Notes: generated by a model not told the origin, from the letters alone. A DNA stretch of 64,000 nt from Artemisia argyi (GCA_030686995.1 CM060693.1:119935228-119999227); one strand, 5' to 3'; counted from the stretch's first letter, positions 44,312-57,197 are shown. Program-made: numbers and translations.

Positions 44312-46331
44312 TCAAACTTTTGGTACCCATTGTTTCTTGGGTCCAACATGGTTAGCACATAAAAGTCCCAAGTTGAAAACTCTTGGGTCTTGAAGGAGTA
44401 TATACAATTGTTTGATTCCATATTTTGAAAGGGTAGACCAAGGATTGTTTTGAAAATATGTTTTGTTTTGAAAATTGGGTCTTACATGTCTTTGATCTAA
44501 AGGATATGGTCTCATGTTTGGGGTAGGTAAGAGAGGTCTTTGGTCAACTCTATCGTGAGTATATTTAGGACCATTGTATGAAACCGGGTTGTAATATGGT
44601 TTTGTGGTTTCACTCCATACAATGGGTCTTTGATTATGTCGAGTGTTTGCAAGAGGAACTTGAGTATTGATAGGTTTGATAAAACTTTTAGTTTGAACAC
44701 CTCTTTTTCTCAGAGTTCTGGCGCGTTGACGCGTCAACCAGCGTGTCAGATTCAGAGGTTTTGAGACTTTTATTTCCGTTTACTTTCTCAAAATTTAGAG
44801 GTTTAGCTATACTTTCAGAAGTGGTTTTCTCGTTGTTTGCAAGTCCAAGACCTTCCTTATCTTGGGACACTTTTTTGATGATTTAACATCTCATTCAAAT
44901 CATTACTACTCTTTTTGAGTTTTGTAACATTTAATGACTTTTGTTGAAGTTCCAAGACGTCTTCACTCAAGGAGACAACCTTTAGTGTGAGGTTTTCACA
45001 ATCTTTACATGGTTCAACATTCTCATGAAGAGTGATAAGTCTCTTTATTTCAATTTCAAGTTCATTATTTTTGTGACGTGCTTTAGAAAGTTCCTTTTGA
45101 AAAGAGCGTTGTTCTTTCATAGTTAGTTTTATTTTTCTAAATACTTCCTCATAGTTATTAAGTAATTCCTCATTTTCCTCTTGCAATTCATTTATATCAA
45201 AAGAAGTTTTGCTAGTAGTAAAGTTAGGTTGTACCTCATGAGACTCAATCGCCATAAGACATGTTGCTTCCTTGTTTGTTTGATTGCCATCTTCATCGTC
45301 ACTCCATACATCACCAACAAATGCTTTGTAATGTAGAGGATTTGGACAATCACTAATGAAGTGATCCTTTTCACCACAATTGAAGCATCCATCATCACAC
45401 TTTGAGCCTTAACCATCCTTGTTTCCATGATCATTAGTACGGTTAACAAACCGATTCCTTCGTTGATACTTTCCACTTCTTCTAAAGAACTTTCTAAAGT
45501 TCTTAGCCATGAGGTTGAATTCTTCATTGTTCATCTCTTCTTTGTCACTTTCTTCAAAGCTAACACCAACTTTACTTGTATGACTTTTAGTGACTTTAGC
45601 TTTAAGTGCCAAAGACTTAACCTTCTCCTTCTTGTCTTTGGTACTTGCTTGTCGTTCTCAAGAATCATCTCATAGACTTTGAGATTCCCAATGAGCTCGT
45701 CAAGAGGTAGTTCCGCCAAATTCTTGGCTTCTTCTATGGCTGTCACCTTTGGCCTCCACTTCACCAGAAGAGCACGAAGGAATTTTCTAACATGATTCTT
45801 GTTGTAAATGCTAGGATCCAATGCCGTGAGGCTTTTGATAATAGCATTGAACTGTGTATAACCATTGTCAATGGTTTCTTCATCCAAAATTACAAACTTC
45901 TCATATTGTTGAATAAGTAAGTCAATCTTGCAATCCTTAACTTGTGAATTGCCTTGATAAGTGATGATGAGAGAATGCCAAATCTCCTTGGCAGTTTTGC
46001 ACACATGAACTCTCTCAAACTCCCTTCGAGGTAGAGCATTGTAGATCATCATCTTAGCCTCTTGATTTTTGACAATGTTCTTCTTCTCATCTTCTTTGAG
46101 TTCTGAATATGGTTTCTCAACCATTAACTTGGTTTCCGGATCAAGCATCATGAAAACAAAGTCTCTATTTTGAATGACCTCCCACAAGTCAAGGTCCTTG
46201 GACCTAACATAGGTCTCAAACCGGGTTTTCCAAAAACAAAAACCATCGGTTTCTAGCAAAGGTGGTCTTTGCATAGAACACCCCTCAACATAGTTCTCTT
46301 GAGCTACGGATCTATACTCAACTTTTACCAA
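44312..46331 (-). pseudogene. gag of the Sirevirus-like element, frame broken
   Basis: The frame from 46331 carries a UBN2-type capsid region: [49 protein letters not shown] and [21 protein letters not shown] one-base frameshift near 45640 follows. The next frame runs to a TAA at 45409, just before a CCHC knuckle (CFNCGEKDHFISDC). A long coiled-coil region (45255-44857, ELQEENEELLNNYEEVF) comes next, then a basic linker ending VGPKKQWVPKV at 44312. An extended gag with coiled coils is a Sirevirus trait. A GC dyad phrase like that of the LTR (GCGCGTTGACGCGTCAACC) occurs within it near 44720. Confidence 0.85.
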
Positions 46332-46426
46332 AAATCTTCGTTAGGATTTTAGATTTTTTTGGAAAAGAAGTTTTTGACTTAAAACGACTTCTCGGGAAGG
46401 TTTTAACGCTCAAAAACTTGAGTATT

Positions 46427-46440
46427 CCGCTCTGATACCA
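46427..46440 (-). other. primer-binding site, initiator-Met tRNA
   Basis: The minus strand reads TGGTATCAGAGCGG, two bases inside the 5' LTR. It is the standard Ty1/copia primer site. Confidence 0.9.
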
Positions 46441-46442
46441 AT

Positions 46443-48914
46443 TGTAGAACCGTAGAGGGGGGTGAATACGATTTCTTCGGCCTTTTAGAACGTTTAAAAA
46501 CTTTAAGCCACGAAGACAACCAAGTGGTCTAAGTAGGAACAAACAAACACAATCACAAGTATATAAAGCTAGTAAAGAACACCACGATATATACTGGTTC
46601 GGAATGGGGGGTTTATACCATCCGTACGTCCAGTTGCGAATCCACGACACGATACTATTCACTAGTATAATCCTTTCGGTGGACTACAAACCGTTACAAT
46701 TCACTCCACTGATATTCGCCAATATCGATGCTCACAAAGAAGGAGTTACTCCCACGGTATTCCGCCCTCGGAAACTACCCTAAAGAATCTTGTAATTCGA
46801 CTTACACTTGGTCACCTAGACCACAACCAAAACTTCCACCCGGAAGTATCAAACCCCAACTAGATCCCCAATGATCTAGGCTTGGTCACAAAGACACAAG
46901 ACTTCCATTACAAACAATAGAATGAATAAGAGATTGTTTGTTCAATCAAGCCCTAACCTAACCTAGTGACTCGATTCTAGTAGAAAGGGTATAGATAAGA
47001 AGACCCTCGACACAATCACAAGAGTGGATTAGGTTCTTGTGATTCTTCCCTTGCAAGGAGATGTGTTCTTTCAAAGAATGTTAGTGTGTTTAACTAAGAA
47101 CCCAAGAGAGATAGAGAGACTAGAGAGAAAGAATGTAGAGAGAGAGAGAATAATGGCAAGGGGTGAGGAATACAAGAGGTAAGGGGGTATTTATAGGCCA
47201 AGACCCAAACTTGGGAAAAATTTACCGAGGCCGGCGTGTCACCCGCGCGTCAACGCGCGGGCAGCGCGCCAGGACTCTGTCTCAAGTTTTCCCAAAACTT
47301 GGGTGTTGGTCCTTGTAAATACCTATCCTTGCTAAACCCCCAATTGTAATTCACACTAAACCATAACATTAATCAATCTAAGGTTTACCAACTCAAATAG
47401 CCAATTTGGAAAATGTTTTGTGAAGTGTTTATAAGAAAACCAAATACCAAGGGTAGAAAAGTAGAAGGGGTAATTTGGTAGGGGTAGATTGGGTATTCCT
47501 CAAGTGGCATAGAAAAGAGAGAAAGAATATGCCAAGGTATATTCCATCCTTGGGGGGAAAGTGTAGGATGGATGGTTGAGATGAGATGGTTTGAATTGGA
47601 TGGCTAGGATTATTTCCATGTGATGGAATGAAGAGAAAGAAAGAATATGCTAGTGGAATATTCCAAAACATGGGGGAAGAAATAAGATGGATAGTTGAGA
47701 TGGTTTTAGTTTGAATTGAATGGTTGAGATCAAAGGGAGCCTCCTTTGGAATTCAAATTAATTGGCATGTGGGGAATATGGAGGGTTGAGATGTGTTGTA
47801 AGGGAAGGATGGTTGAGATGTAAAGTGTGTAAGGGAATATGTAAGAGTGTAAGAGATTGTGTAAGAGAATATATGAGTTGGATATGGTAAGATATGGTGA
47901 GTTGGCTAGTGTGTGTAGAGAATAGATGATTGTGAGAGTAGTGTGTGTATTTTGAAATCAAGTGTGTGTACAAAAGATGCATAAGTGTGTGTATAGGATT
48001 GTATGAGAAGTTGGTAGATTGAGGGAATATTGTGTGGGAGTATGTGAAGGGACAAAGGTACACTTTAGTAAGAGAGTGTAAGGGAATGTTGTAAGAGAAT
48101 GTTGGAGAGGGATATTTGGGAAGGATTGTGGGAGATTTGGTGTATTTCTCTTTTTGTAAAAATGAGATTAAGAGAAAGATTAAGACATAATATAATTGTC
48201 ATTTAAGAAGAAAATGTTTAGACAATTAAGATTATAAGTTGAGAAATTCATAGGTTACTTATTAGTTTAAGTAACACAACGTCGAGAATTCATAGGTTCA
48301 TATCTTGTGACTTTCCACGACTCGACGTTCTCAACTAATACCTTGGTTCAAACAAATTAAGTGCTTTACCTAGATGTGAAGCATAACCCAAGTGGGAAAG
48401 GATACGTTTACGCAAAGAGACCTTGAACTTAGATTGACCAATAAGGGAGTAAACCCGTTATGTAATTAGAGAAGACATAAGCACGGGATATGAGCATATG
48501 GATGCTTTCACGTGTTGTTACGTGAAATGTATAAGCTCCCTAAGTTAAGAAAAGCCTTGGCTAGAGGCAAGTGTTAGAAAATATGAGTTGGTGTTTTCCT
48601 GTAAGTGGGTGTTTTAAAAGTTGGATCTCTCAAGTCTCAAAACTCGTTTCGAGTGTTCTCAATTAAGCACATAACATATACATACCTGAATTGAAAGATC
48701 CACATTTGTCGGGTAAGGGGAAAGCCGACTTTGAAAATTCGCCCGGAGCAAGACGGACTCCTGACGCGTCACCCGCGCGTTGACGCGCGGGCAGCGCGCC
48801 AGCAGCAGCTATTGGCTCCGACGATTTTAGGCTACCGTTTGTTATTTTATGTGTTCAAAATGTTTATTTGTCATTATCAAAATATTAGGAGATCTTAATC
48901 ATGTTGCCTCAACA
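46443..48914 (-). repeat. 5' LTR of the Sirevirus-like element
   Basis: The LTR is 2472 bases, TGTAGAACC to TCAACA. It carries two copies of a GC-rich dyad (47233-47270 and 48762-48810) and a TATA box at 47188-47198 on the minus strand. Confidence 0.9.
47188..47270 (-). promoter_or_regulatory. LTR promoter: GC dyad upstream of a TATA box
   Basis: On the minus strand CCTATAAATAC (47188-47198) is preceded by GCGCGCTGCCCGCGCGTTGACGCGCGGGTGAC-type sequence, whose core CCCGCGCGTTGACGCGCGGG is a near-perfect palindrome. The 3' LTR has the TATA box at 30732-30742 and a shortened dyad at 30778-30808. Confidence 0.6.
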
Positions 48915-49230
48915 GTATGGTTTGTATTGATGGAAAAACTAATAGTATATTATAAGGAAGAATATAATGTGTGAGAAAAAAGCATGAGGGCTAATAGTGA
49001 TGATACTTTCATTTGTGTTGGTGGAATGATCATTTGTTTAATGTGTGGCAAAGGAATGCTTAGGTGGCAAAGTATGGAATGTGTGAGACACAAAGAATGA
49101 AGTCTACATTGTGTTGTGGTGTAGAGGATAAGAATGTAAGAATGTGTAAGTGGTGTGAAGAAATGTAAGAGAATGTTTGTGTAGAAGAATTATAGAAAGG
49201 ATAATCATATTTCAAAACTTAAATTCAAAT
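48915..49230 (-). mobile_element. old Sirevirus-type LTR, right part (continues 27185-30007)
   Basis: Beyond the 30008-48914 element the sequence resumes with GTATGGTTTGTATTG and the same TAAGAATGTGTAAG / GTGTGTAGA style as 29340-30000. This fits the split halves of one older LTR. It loses similarity by about 49230, with no visible LTR end. Confidence 0.5.
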
Positions 49231-50236
49231 ATTCAAGTGTGAAATTTCTTAATTACTAGCAGGGTTTCCACATGTAGCAGCGACAGGTACATGTAATTAA
49301 ATTTTTCAGTAAGTCATATTTTTCGAGTATAAGCTTTTCTTAACAATAATTTTATGAGAACTTTATATTGAAATTAACTTTACTCAATAACCAACTATTT
49401 TATAGAAAAATCTATTAAGTTTGATGAAAACGTATATTGTAATACACCACATCATTATTTTGAAAACCCGACATAACATCAAATAGCCAACTTAACATGT
49501 TCACTATTTTGTAAAAATCAGACCACATCATTATTATCTAAAAAGACATATATAAATGAATTATGGACATATTCTAAGTTGTTATCATATACGTATTAGT
49601 TACTTAGAAAAAAAAGTATACAGTAAAATTTGTTTTATTACTAATAGGCCTAACATATAATCAAAAAATATATTGAATTTTGGGCTTTTATTTCTTACCT
49701 TATACATTAATATTAGGGTTAATTTGTTTCTCTAATCTTCGTGTAAATCAAATCATCCTTCTCAATTCTCTCCCTCTAAGCTGCATAATGATGTCTCTGG
49801 TTCTATCTTTGAACTTCTCTTGTAATTTTGGTTTGAGAGTTTCTTGTTATTGATTTCTAAATATATTGAGTCTTTTTTATCATCTATGTTACTCTTCATC
49901 TCTATTAAAAAAGTTAAGGTAAATGAGTTATCATCTCTTATAAAACTTATCTTGGATGAATGAGTTTTGTTGATGTTAGAACGTATTTAATGTAAAGTTT
50001 TAAATTTCTCATTTTTTTTTCATTGCTCGTTTATTTTTGTTCTTTTATTGTTTAGGATAAAAAAATTTTACGACAATTAATTGAATCTGTATCTAACGGG
50101 ATAATCATGTTAGGCCAATATAATTAGATTATGTAGCAAATGTATAATAATAAATGCCTACAAAGTAATCGAGTGATTCTCTTCATTTAAAACTCTTTGA
50201 TGTATGTGCTATTACCATTGTATGAGTTACTTATTT
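49231..50236. other. unassigned AT-rich DNA
   Basis: No coding region or repeat end recognised. A CT-rich stretch near 49730-49800 looks like the leader of a plant gene, but no ORF follows. Confidence 0.3.
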
Positions 50237-51901
50237 TGTAACCACCCGTAATTTTGCGGACTATTATAGTGGAATAAATTGTTTTATCAGAAAAGGTGAA
50301 TTATTTATTTTCTGATGTTTACTAATAATTAAAATTCAAAACGAGAGGATATCTCGTTTTTCTTTGAAAAAGACACTGCACGCGTACCGACACTACCTTA
50401 GTAACGTCATAAATCCAATAATTGATATCCAGAGTCAATAATTGTTTTTTATATTACTTTTATAAAAACGTTTCCTGTAATATATTTTTCTTGTTTACGA
50501 AACCGGGATGCCGCATCTACAGTCTAGCTCAACGGGACACGGAATACACAATACACGAATGGTGTTAACATTACTATCCACTACTACTAACTTTATCTTT
50601 TTCTTTCTCCTATACACCGGTTCTCCCTTTCTCTTGTCACCATCAAAAGCAGACTTTCTCCTCTCTCCATGAAGCCTCGATTATCCCCTAGTAAAAATCA
50701 CGAGATCATTTAGAAAGATGTAGAATGAAAGTGAACTTTACTCAAAAATTGTTTCCTCACAAATCGATATCAAGAAAGAAAGATTAACTTTTCTTGTTTT
50801 TCTTTCTTTGTAATCACCAAACGATCCACAGGAATAGCCACACCTCAAAATTTATTATCAAAAATCAAAAGGATGAACTGTGCTGGTTTCCTGCTTGGAT
50901 CGGCTTGGGCTCGCTCGTAGTCAAAATCTGTGTTGGTTTCATCTTGTCACTCAAACCGTATATTGTCGCGTGTCGGTGCCACTCACTATCTCTACTTGAT
51001 TCGTTACTCTATTCAGACTTCTTTACTAAGTTAGCCTAAGCCCCTGAACCCACGGTTATGCCCAACTTCATGAGCCGTTAATTCTTTCTGGGAAGCGCGA
51101 TTAATATAAATAGATCTATTGGGGTGACTCCCCCGCTCGGTTGGCCAGACGAGTCAATGCAGCCGTATATCAAGTCGGATTACGAGTGTATTGGGTTAAA
51201 CACTCGCTATGGGCCCTTGATTATTATTTATGTGCTACATGTAGCGCACTGAACTATCGAGCTTCGGTTGCATGAACTTAGTTCTAGCGTAATAGACTTT
51301 TACTTTGTGTGACATTATATTCGTTGTAATGATCACATACTTTGCCTATGGTCCAACTTTATGTCTAATACTTATGGTCTACTTTAATGATACTTTTCAT
51401 GACACTGTTAGTAAAACAGTGGTCACTGATTTTGAACTTGATTTGTATCTGAACAATTATTCACACTCAAAAACCTTGTGGTTCACTTCATTAATTTACC
51501 TAAAGGTAAACTTTATTTTCATGACATTGTGAGCGACACAATGGTTACAAAACTTTTTATTGAACTCACATTGCTTTACTGTTTTATTATAAACCTATGA
51601 ACTCACCAACCTCGTGTTGACATTTTTTTAGCATGTATTTTCAGGTTTAATGTGATAGCTAATGGTTGAAGGCTTTTGGCATGGCATGGTCATAGATGAC
51701 TCTGATATAATTGGGACCGTTTGAACTCTTTTATGGGCCTATATTTTCCGCACTACTTCCAAATGATGTGGACATAATACTTTTGATTTATGAAGTTTCT
51801 TACAACAAACCTGTTATTCTATACTTTGTGTTGTGATACCAATTAAGTAGCACCCCAGTGACCTGTATGCTTCCGCTAGACCAGTATTTGGAGGTGTTAC
51901 A
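50237..51901. mobile_element. solo LTR, chromovirus (Tekay/Del) style, TSD TATTT
   Basis: The sequence begins TGTAACCACCCGTAA and ends GGAGGTGTTACA, the style of Tekay/Del chromovirus LTRs. TATTT lies immediately outside both ends (50232-50236 and 51902-51906). The 1665-base interval carries no gag or pol coding, so it is a solo LTR left by recombination between the two LTRs. Short ORFs inside (50794-51039, 51305-51532) resemble nothing. Confidence 0.88.
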
Positions 51902-52054
51902 TATTTTGCCTCAAAACATTTCTACAATTTGTAATTAAAGTTTTCATCTCCATGACATACCTGATGGTACTTGCGCATTTGACATAGTTGTACGTGATTT
52001 AAGATGCACGGTTTTTTTTTAAAGTTTTTTGGCTTATTAGATTTTAGCAATAGA

Positions 52055-52356
52055 TGATTAGTACAATGTGGTAAAATGGTTGTATATTTTAGTGGGGTAT
52101 TAATTGTATGTGTTAATGTATTTGTGTTTTAAATAGTTGTAAATTGTAGCTTGATTAGATAGTACAATGTGATAAATGGTTGTATTTGAGTGAGGGGGTA
52201 TGTGTTAATGTATTTGTACTTTAAATAGTTGTAAATAGTAGCTTGATTAGATTGTATAATGTGATAAAATTGTTGTATATTTTTGTGAGGGGTAATTTAA
52301 ATATTGTATTAATTGTACGCGTTAATATATTTGTTCTTTAGATAGTTATAAATAGT
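52055..52356. repeat. three tandem copies of a 92-110-bp repeat
   Basis: Units begin with GATTAG(AT)..GTA(C/T)AATGTG near 52055, 52153 and 52245. Each contains GTGTTAATGTATTTGT and ends AAATAGTTGTAAAT(A/T)GTAGCTT. Lengths vary through small indels. Confidence 0.8.
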
Positions 52357-52429
52357 GTTGTTTTACTTGTAATGCTTAAAATATATAGATAGACTTGTAT
52401 TGATTTAATAGCAAAAGTAATACAATTCT

Positions 52430-53255
52430 TTCTATTATAAGCAAGGGTTGAGTCTTAAGTTTTTAAGTATTCCATTATAAGCAAATCTCAAATGCTTTAT
52501 AAAGTAGTATAGAAACGACAATTAATTCATTCACTAATTATCTTGATGCAACTAAGAAAAGTGGTTTACATCAAGTAAATCAATATCTCATAAAGGATAA
52601 ATAAGGGAGTAAACACGCTACGTGATTAGCAAAGATAAACATAAGGATTATTGTCACTCGAATACATTCCTTTAACATTCTATTATAAGTATGAATCTAC
52701 TAGGCATGAGGAAAAACATTTTTGCCTTGGCTAGAGGCTTTGGAAAAAATGTTTTGAGTTGGTGTTTTGTAAAACGGGAGGACTTGTTTTGGGTATCCCT
52801 CTAAGTCCAAATCTTAATGTGAGTTTACCTAACATCTCAAATATCATGAACGAACCTGTATTGAAAGATTCACTATGATCAGGTAAGAGGAAAGCAAACC
52901 TAGAAAAATCGAGTGTGCACCAAATAATCTTTGGCGCTCTGGCTTGGAGCACCAGCATGCAAGAGTGGTTTGCCAGGTCTGATGCCATATCCACTATTAA
53001 GTTGTAGATCTCCTTTTTCCCTTTCCGTGGCCTTTTGAATCGACTAAATCGGAGTCCGGATGAGAGAGTTATGACCAAAATACCTAAGCAACTTCTAAGG
53101 TCATCACAAAAACTTGATTTCTTCTTTTGGCTTTGTTTCTTCAAATGATTTTCTTCATTTAGGCAATCATTATCGATTTTAAGTCGTCTCAAATATATTT
53201 ATCATCATTAAAATATAAAGGAGACTTTAGCCATCAATTACACCAACAATCTCAT
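52430..53255 (-). mobile_element. Sirevirus-type LTR remnant, 5' part of LTR lost
   Basis: Phrases such as ATAAGGGAGTAAAC.CG.TACGT.ATTAG, GCCTTGGCTAGAGGC and AGTTGGTGTTTT occur in the same order as in the LTRs at 31960-32160 and 48430-48610. It ends ACCAACAATCTC, the LTR end plus polypurine-tract start of a minus-strand element. The ORF on the minus strand at 52731-53192 has no recognised domain. Confidence 0.65.
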
Positions 53256-53569
53256 GAAAGGATTTTGATTGCATTGTTAATACAAACTAAAAACATTTCA
53301 TTAATACAAACTAAAAACGTTTCATTCATGCACGACGATCTCTCTAATGTCGTGGAAACTACCTAACTAATACGTATTTTTGCTACATTTAAGTGAGCAA
53401 TATTGAATTTAGGAGATGAAATGTTTTGGTTATCTCAAATTTAGTTTTCAAATCGAGTCGAGATAATCGCACCTCCACATCATTTGCATATAGGCACACA
53501 CTAGGCATAATATATGTAATTGTTATCTTCACTATATTGAAATTACTCAATTATATACTACATGTCAAA

Positions 53570-54711
53570 ATGCCATGTCCATGTCAAGATGACTACCGAA
53601 AGACCAAAGCTTGTCTTCCCAAAATCTATAACGATATTGACATGCCCGAATCCATTCAGGAAATTTACAGAAACCTTGAGGCTCGCGCAATTCATGAGGG
53701 TAGATTTTTTCTAGATTCCTTCTTCAATGACAACATCACTGTCCCTAGGTTTACCAGCATTCATCTTGATTTTCTCTACATAATCAATGAACAAATACGC
53801 CTTAGGTTCATCTTATACTGATCCTTTCATATCATTCATCTAGATAACAGTTACATCAACGTGGGTTTCAAGATAGATGAACATTCATATGAGTTGCTCA
53901 CTCTAAACTAGTTTGCTTTTGCTCTTCAATTCCCAACGAATGGGTCTATGTTTACACAGATGACTAGTTTCTTGCTTCCCTTGAAGCTAATTTAGAAGTA
54001 AACACTCCTTATGCTTCTGCCATTGCCGACATTGATACCATCAAACAAACCATTTCAGTTGAAAGAACAAACCACTTTAGAAAAACCCAAACCGGTGAAG
54101 TAGCCAAAGACCAAAATCAACTTGAAACAAATGAATTACTTCCTCAATACAATAGATGGGAATCCCTCATTAGGGAAAATGTTACAAGCACAGTAGGAAA
54201 TAGGAATCATTTGCATGCTTTTCTAGCCTTCATACTCTATTGTCTTGCATCAGGAACCCACTTTAATCTTGCCTATTACATAGTCAAACGAATGGCTGAT
54301 CTTCTAAAACATCCCAAAAAGGTCCTGCCATATGGGATGCTTTTGACAAGACTCGTCTTATACATCAAAACCAACTATCATCCCAACACCTTAGATCATC
54401 AATTTGCTCTTCATGATCCTGTCATGAAAACCATTCCTACCAGATTAGGAAGAGATTTAGGGATGACCAAACGAGTCCAATTAAGTCCTTCCTCCTCATC
54501 TTACCAAAATTCCTCTGAAACAGATAATGATGACACATGTATTCCGAGCTCAAAGCTCTCACCCATGTCCTTCATGAGATCTCTTTCGCAAATGGAAAAC
54601 ATGTCCTATGAGCACAAGGAGATGGAGGGTATGTTCAAGAGTGTGGCTCGTGCAATCTCTAAGAAGGGAAAGAATGTGAGGAAGTTAGCCAAAAAGGTAA
54701 CTGGAGGATGA
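53570..54711 (+). pseudogene. decayed homologue of the retroelement accessory ORF
   Basis: Starting at ATG 53570, the translation follows the protein at 6396-7607 in order: RAIHEGRFFLDSFF matches IHEGRIVDPSFY, INEQIRLRFIL matches INEPIIPRFIL, RWESLIRENVTSTVGN matches RWEELLRENAFGTGG. LPYGMLLTRLVLYIKTNYHP matches LPYGMFLTRLYRYVMEHYP, and a basic tail AISKKGKNVRKLAKKV follows. TGA at 53819 and TAG near 53908, plus a frameshift before 54211, disable it. It lies on the plus strand although the neighbouring LTR remnant is minus, so the two come from different insertions or from an inversion. Confidence 0.75.
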
Positions 54712-54938
54712 TGCATAACCAACAATAATGGTGGGTTTTGGTGATACACTAGCTTTGAACTATCATCTTTTGTGAAGCTTTTTTTGCATGATATACTTAA
54801 ACTTGTTATGTTTAGATTTTCTCGTATGTGGTGGAAATAACCAATCTCGGATTAGGACTTAATTTGTGTGGTAGGATTGTTATTATGTTTAATTTATGCA
54901 TCATATATATTGTCTGCATGTTATTATGTGTTATTAAG
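54712..54938. other. short unassigned spacer
   Basis: It lies between the accessory-ORF homologue and the LTR that starts at 54939. No feature recognised. Confidence 0.4.
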
Positions 54939-56275
54939 TGATGTGTGGGATTGCGCCTACGCAAAAGGTTTGACCTCTCAAGGGATCTCAAGAGGCTTGT
55001 AATCCCCACCAGGCAGTGTACCTGACCGATGTAGTATAGTGTAGTGGCAAGTACCGGGGGATTGATCATTCTCTCGGGGAATAGTGTCGTTAGGATCAAA
55101 ACTTAATTAAACTAGGTCTAGAGGTGAGGGATGATTCTTTTTGTATTTCTATAGTTTTTTAGAAAGCAAGTAAAAATCTCGGGTTTGGAAGAGTGGGCGG
55201 AATAGTTGCTATTCAACTAACCCAAATACCTACAAATGCAATAAAATAAATAACAAGAAAGTAAATCTGGAGAAAAACAATAGTGAGAGAAACGTGTAGG
55301 GCCGTGTACGATCTTCCCTAACTCTATAAGCTTCTACCTCTTTCTATGTCGAGCCGACTACTAGCTCCTAACATGGCCTCCTTAGTAGTTACTCATGCAT
55401 TAAATATAACCAATTAATCGTAGTATACATCTAATCATGTTTCTTAAGACGTTCAAGCATGTTACCAATTGGAAGTCTGCCAGTTTTCTTAAGCCTAATA
55501 TTGATATCATTCATCCAATACAATTAATAACAAACAACCAACCAATAATCAATAGCTAGGTTTCATTACATCTAAGCAAACACAAAGAAAACCTAGCCTA
55601 GCATGTTAAAGTAAAGACAAGCATAAGATAGAATCAAACAACACATAGACATATTGAATGATTATTGGAAGACTTATCTTTATTAAAACATGGATGATAA
55701 AAGGGTGAAAAACCCTATAAAATTCGACCTAGGGTTTCTCCACAAGTTCTCCCAAAAGTCTCTCTAAAATTCTCCTCCTCAATACACGAAAATTAGAAAA
55801 CTATATATATATATATTGTGTGGGCTGACGGCGTCACGTGTAGATTCTAACACCGTCAACTCGCTGCCAAAGAAATCCTCGTATTGCCTAGATCCTAATC
55901 TGACGCCATCATGTATTAATCTTCTCAAAGCCGTCTCTTGCAAATTACACGTGACGGCCTTGGTGATGCCGTCACGCTTTAAATCTCCAAAAATATTCTG
56001 GCGCGTCTCGTTATACTTTTTATCCACCTCTTTGCCATAACGTGACGTCGTCACATGCAATACGTGACGCCGTCAAGTATAATTTCCAGCTTGATTTGGA
56101 GACTTTGCCATTTTCTTCACTTTTCGCTCCAAAAACATCCAAAATGCTTCCTTTTCCAGATTTCTTCTCCAAAGTACCTAAAATAACAAAAGGAACGATT
56201 TAGTACAATATTTGATCAAATAATCTCGACTTAGGGCTTTAATGACCCCCTAAAAGCGGTACACTTTTCATCTCA
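54939..56275 (-). repeat. 3' LTR of the second Athila-like element
   Basis: It is 1337 bases. A TATA-like run is at 55801-55816 on the minus strand, and eight TGACGCCGTCA-type sites lie at 55826-56075. It shares GCAGTGTACCTGA, CAAGTACCGGGGGATTGATC and GTCTGCCAGTTTTCTTAAGC with the LTR at 32982. Confidence 0.88.
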
Positions 56276-56873
56276 TCAAATACCCTTACACTTGAGATTT
56301 GTTTGTCCTCAAGCAAATGCGCTTTTATTCTAATCAAAATACAAGCTAGGGGTCATTTAACACTAATATAAAAGTAATTACAACAAATAATCGTTCCACT
56401 TCAACCAAAACAAGCACAAAAATTATACACTAGCACCTCACAAATAGTGTTTAGATACTCACATCTCTCGGGTGTAATAAAAGTATATCACAATATGAAA
56501 ATGGAAAATATCTCTCACTACCTGTCATAGCAAATAGATTACCATAGGCTTGGGAAAGGATCAAACCTCCACCACTTGGCGTAAGCACCTAGGATAAACT
56601 ATCAAAGAGGTCTTTTAAAGGCTTATACCGTGAGGTGAAGGGATATGATAAACACGGTTTTGTTGGATAAAGGCAATCTTTACTGGTGGCGAGTTAATCA
56701 TCATGGTCAATTACATGTACAATGTGGCGTTGCTAAGCTAAGACTCGACTCGACTCGACTTAAGCTAACCAAACCATAAAAACATAAAATAAAGATAAAA
56801 GGAAACGGGATGGTAGTCCATATGTTTTTTTCTTTTTGTTTTTCTATTTTTTTGTTTTTCTTGATTTTTTCAA

Positions 56874-57014
<141 letters not shown>

Positions 57015-57197
57015 CATACACTCTTACCCTACCATCCAAAATAATACATCATAGGGGATTTGCATTCCCCTTTACACTTGAATTTTTACATACTTTATAA
57101 TTAACTATTCTAATGAATCGAATTAAGATAATCAAAACACTCGGAGTACTTTTTAAATATAGCGCACATATGGGGGTAATAATTGACGTCTTCCCCA

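Larger units (their letters stand above)
30008..48914 (-). mobile_element. Sirevirus-like Ty1/copia element, nested host of an Athila-like element
   Basis: LTRs at 30008-32424 and 46443-48914 begin TGTAGAACC and end CAACA. The flanks TTATG and GTATG are a target duplication with one change. The primer site TGGTATCAGAGC (46427-46440) matches initiator-Met tRNA. Minus-strand order is gag, integrase, reverse transcriptase, RNase H, an extra ORF, then the 3' LTR: copia order with a Sirevirus-style third ORF. Without the 7.8-kb Athila insertion at 32982-40789 it would be about 11.1 kb, a normal Sirevirus size. Stops and frameshifts in gag and pol make it non-functional. Confidence 0.9.

Noticed and set aside
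50794..51532. ORFs inside the solo LTR as host genes
   Set aside because: They lie wholly within LTR sequence bounded by a perfect target duplication and have no family resemblance.
52731..53192. A 153-residue minus-strand ORF
   Set aside because: It lies within an LTR remnant whose relatives carry no such frame.
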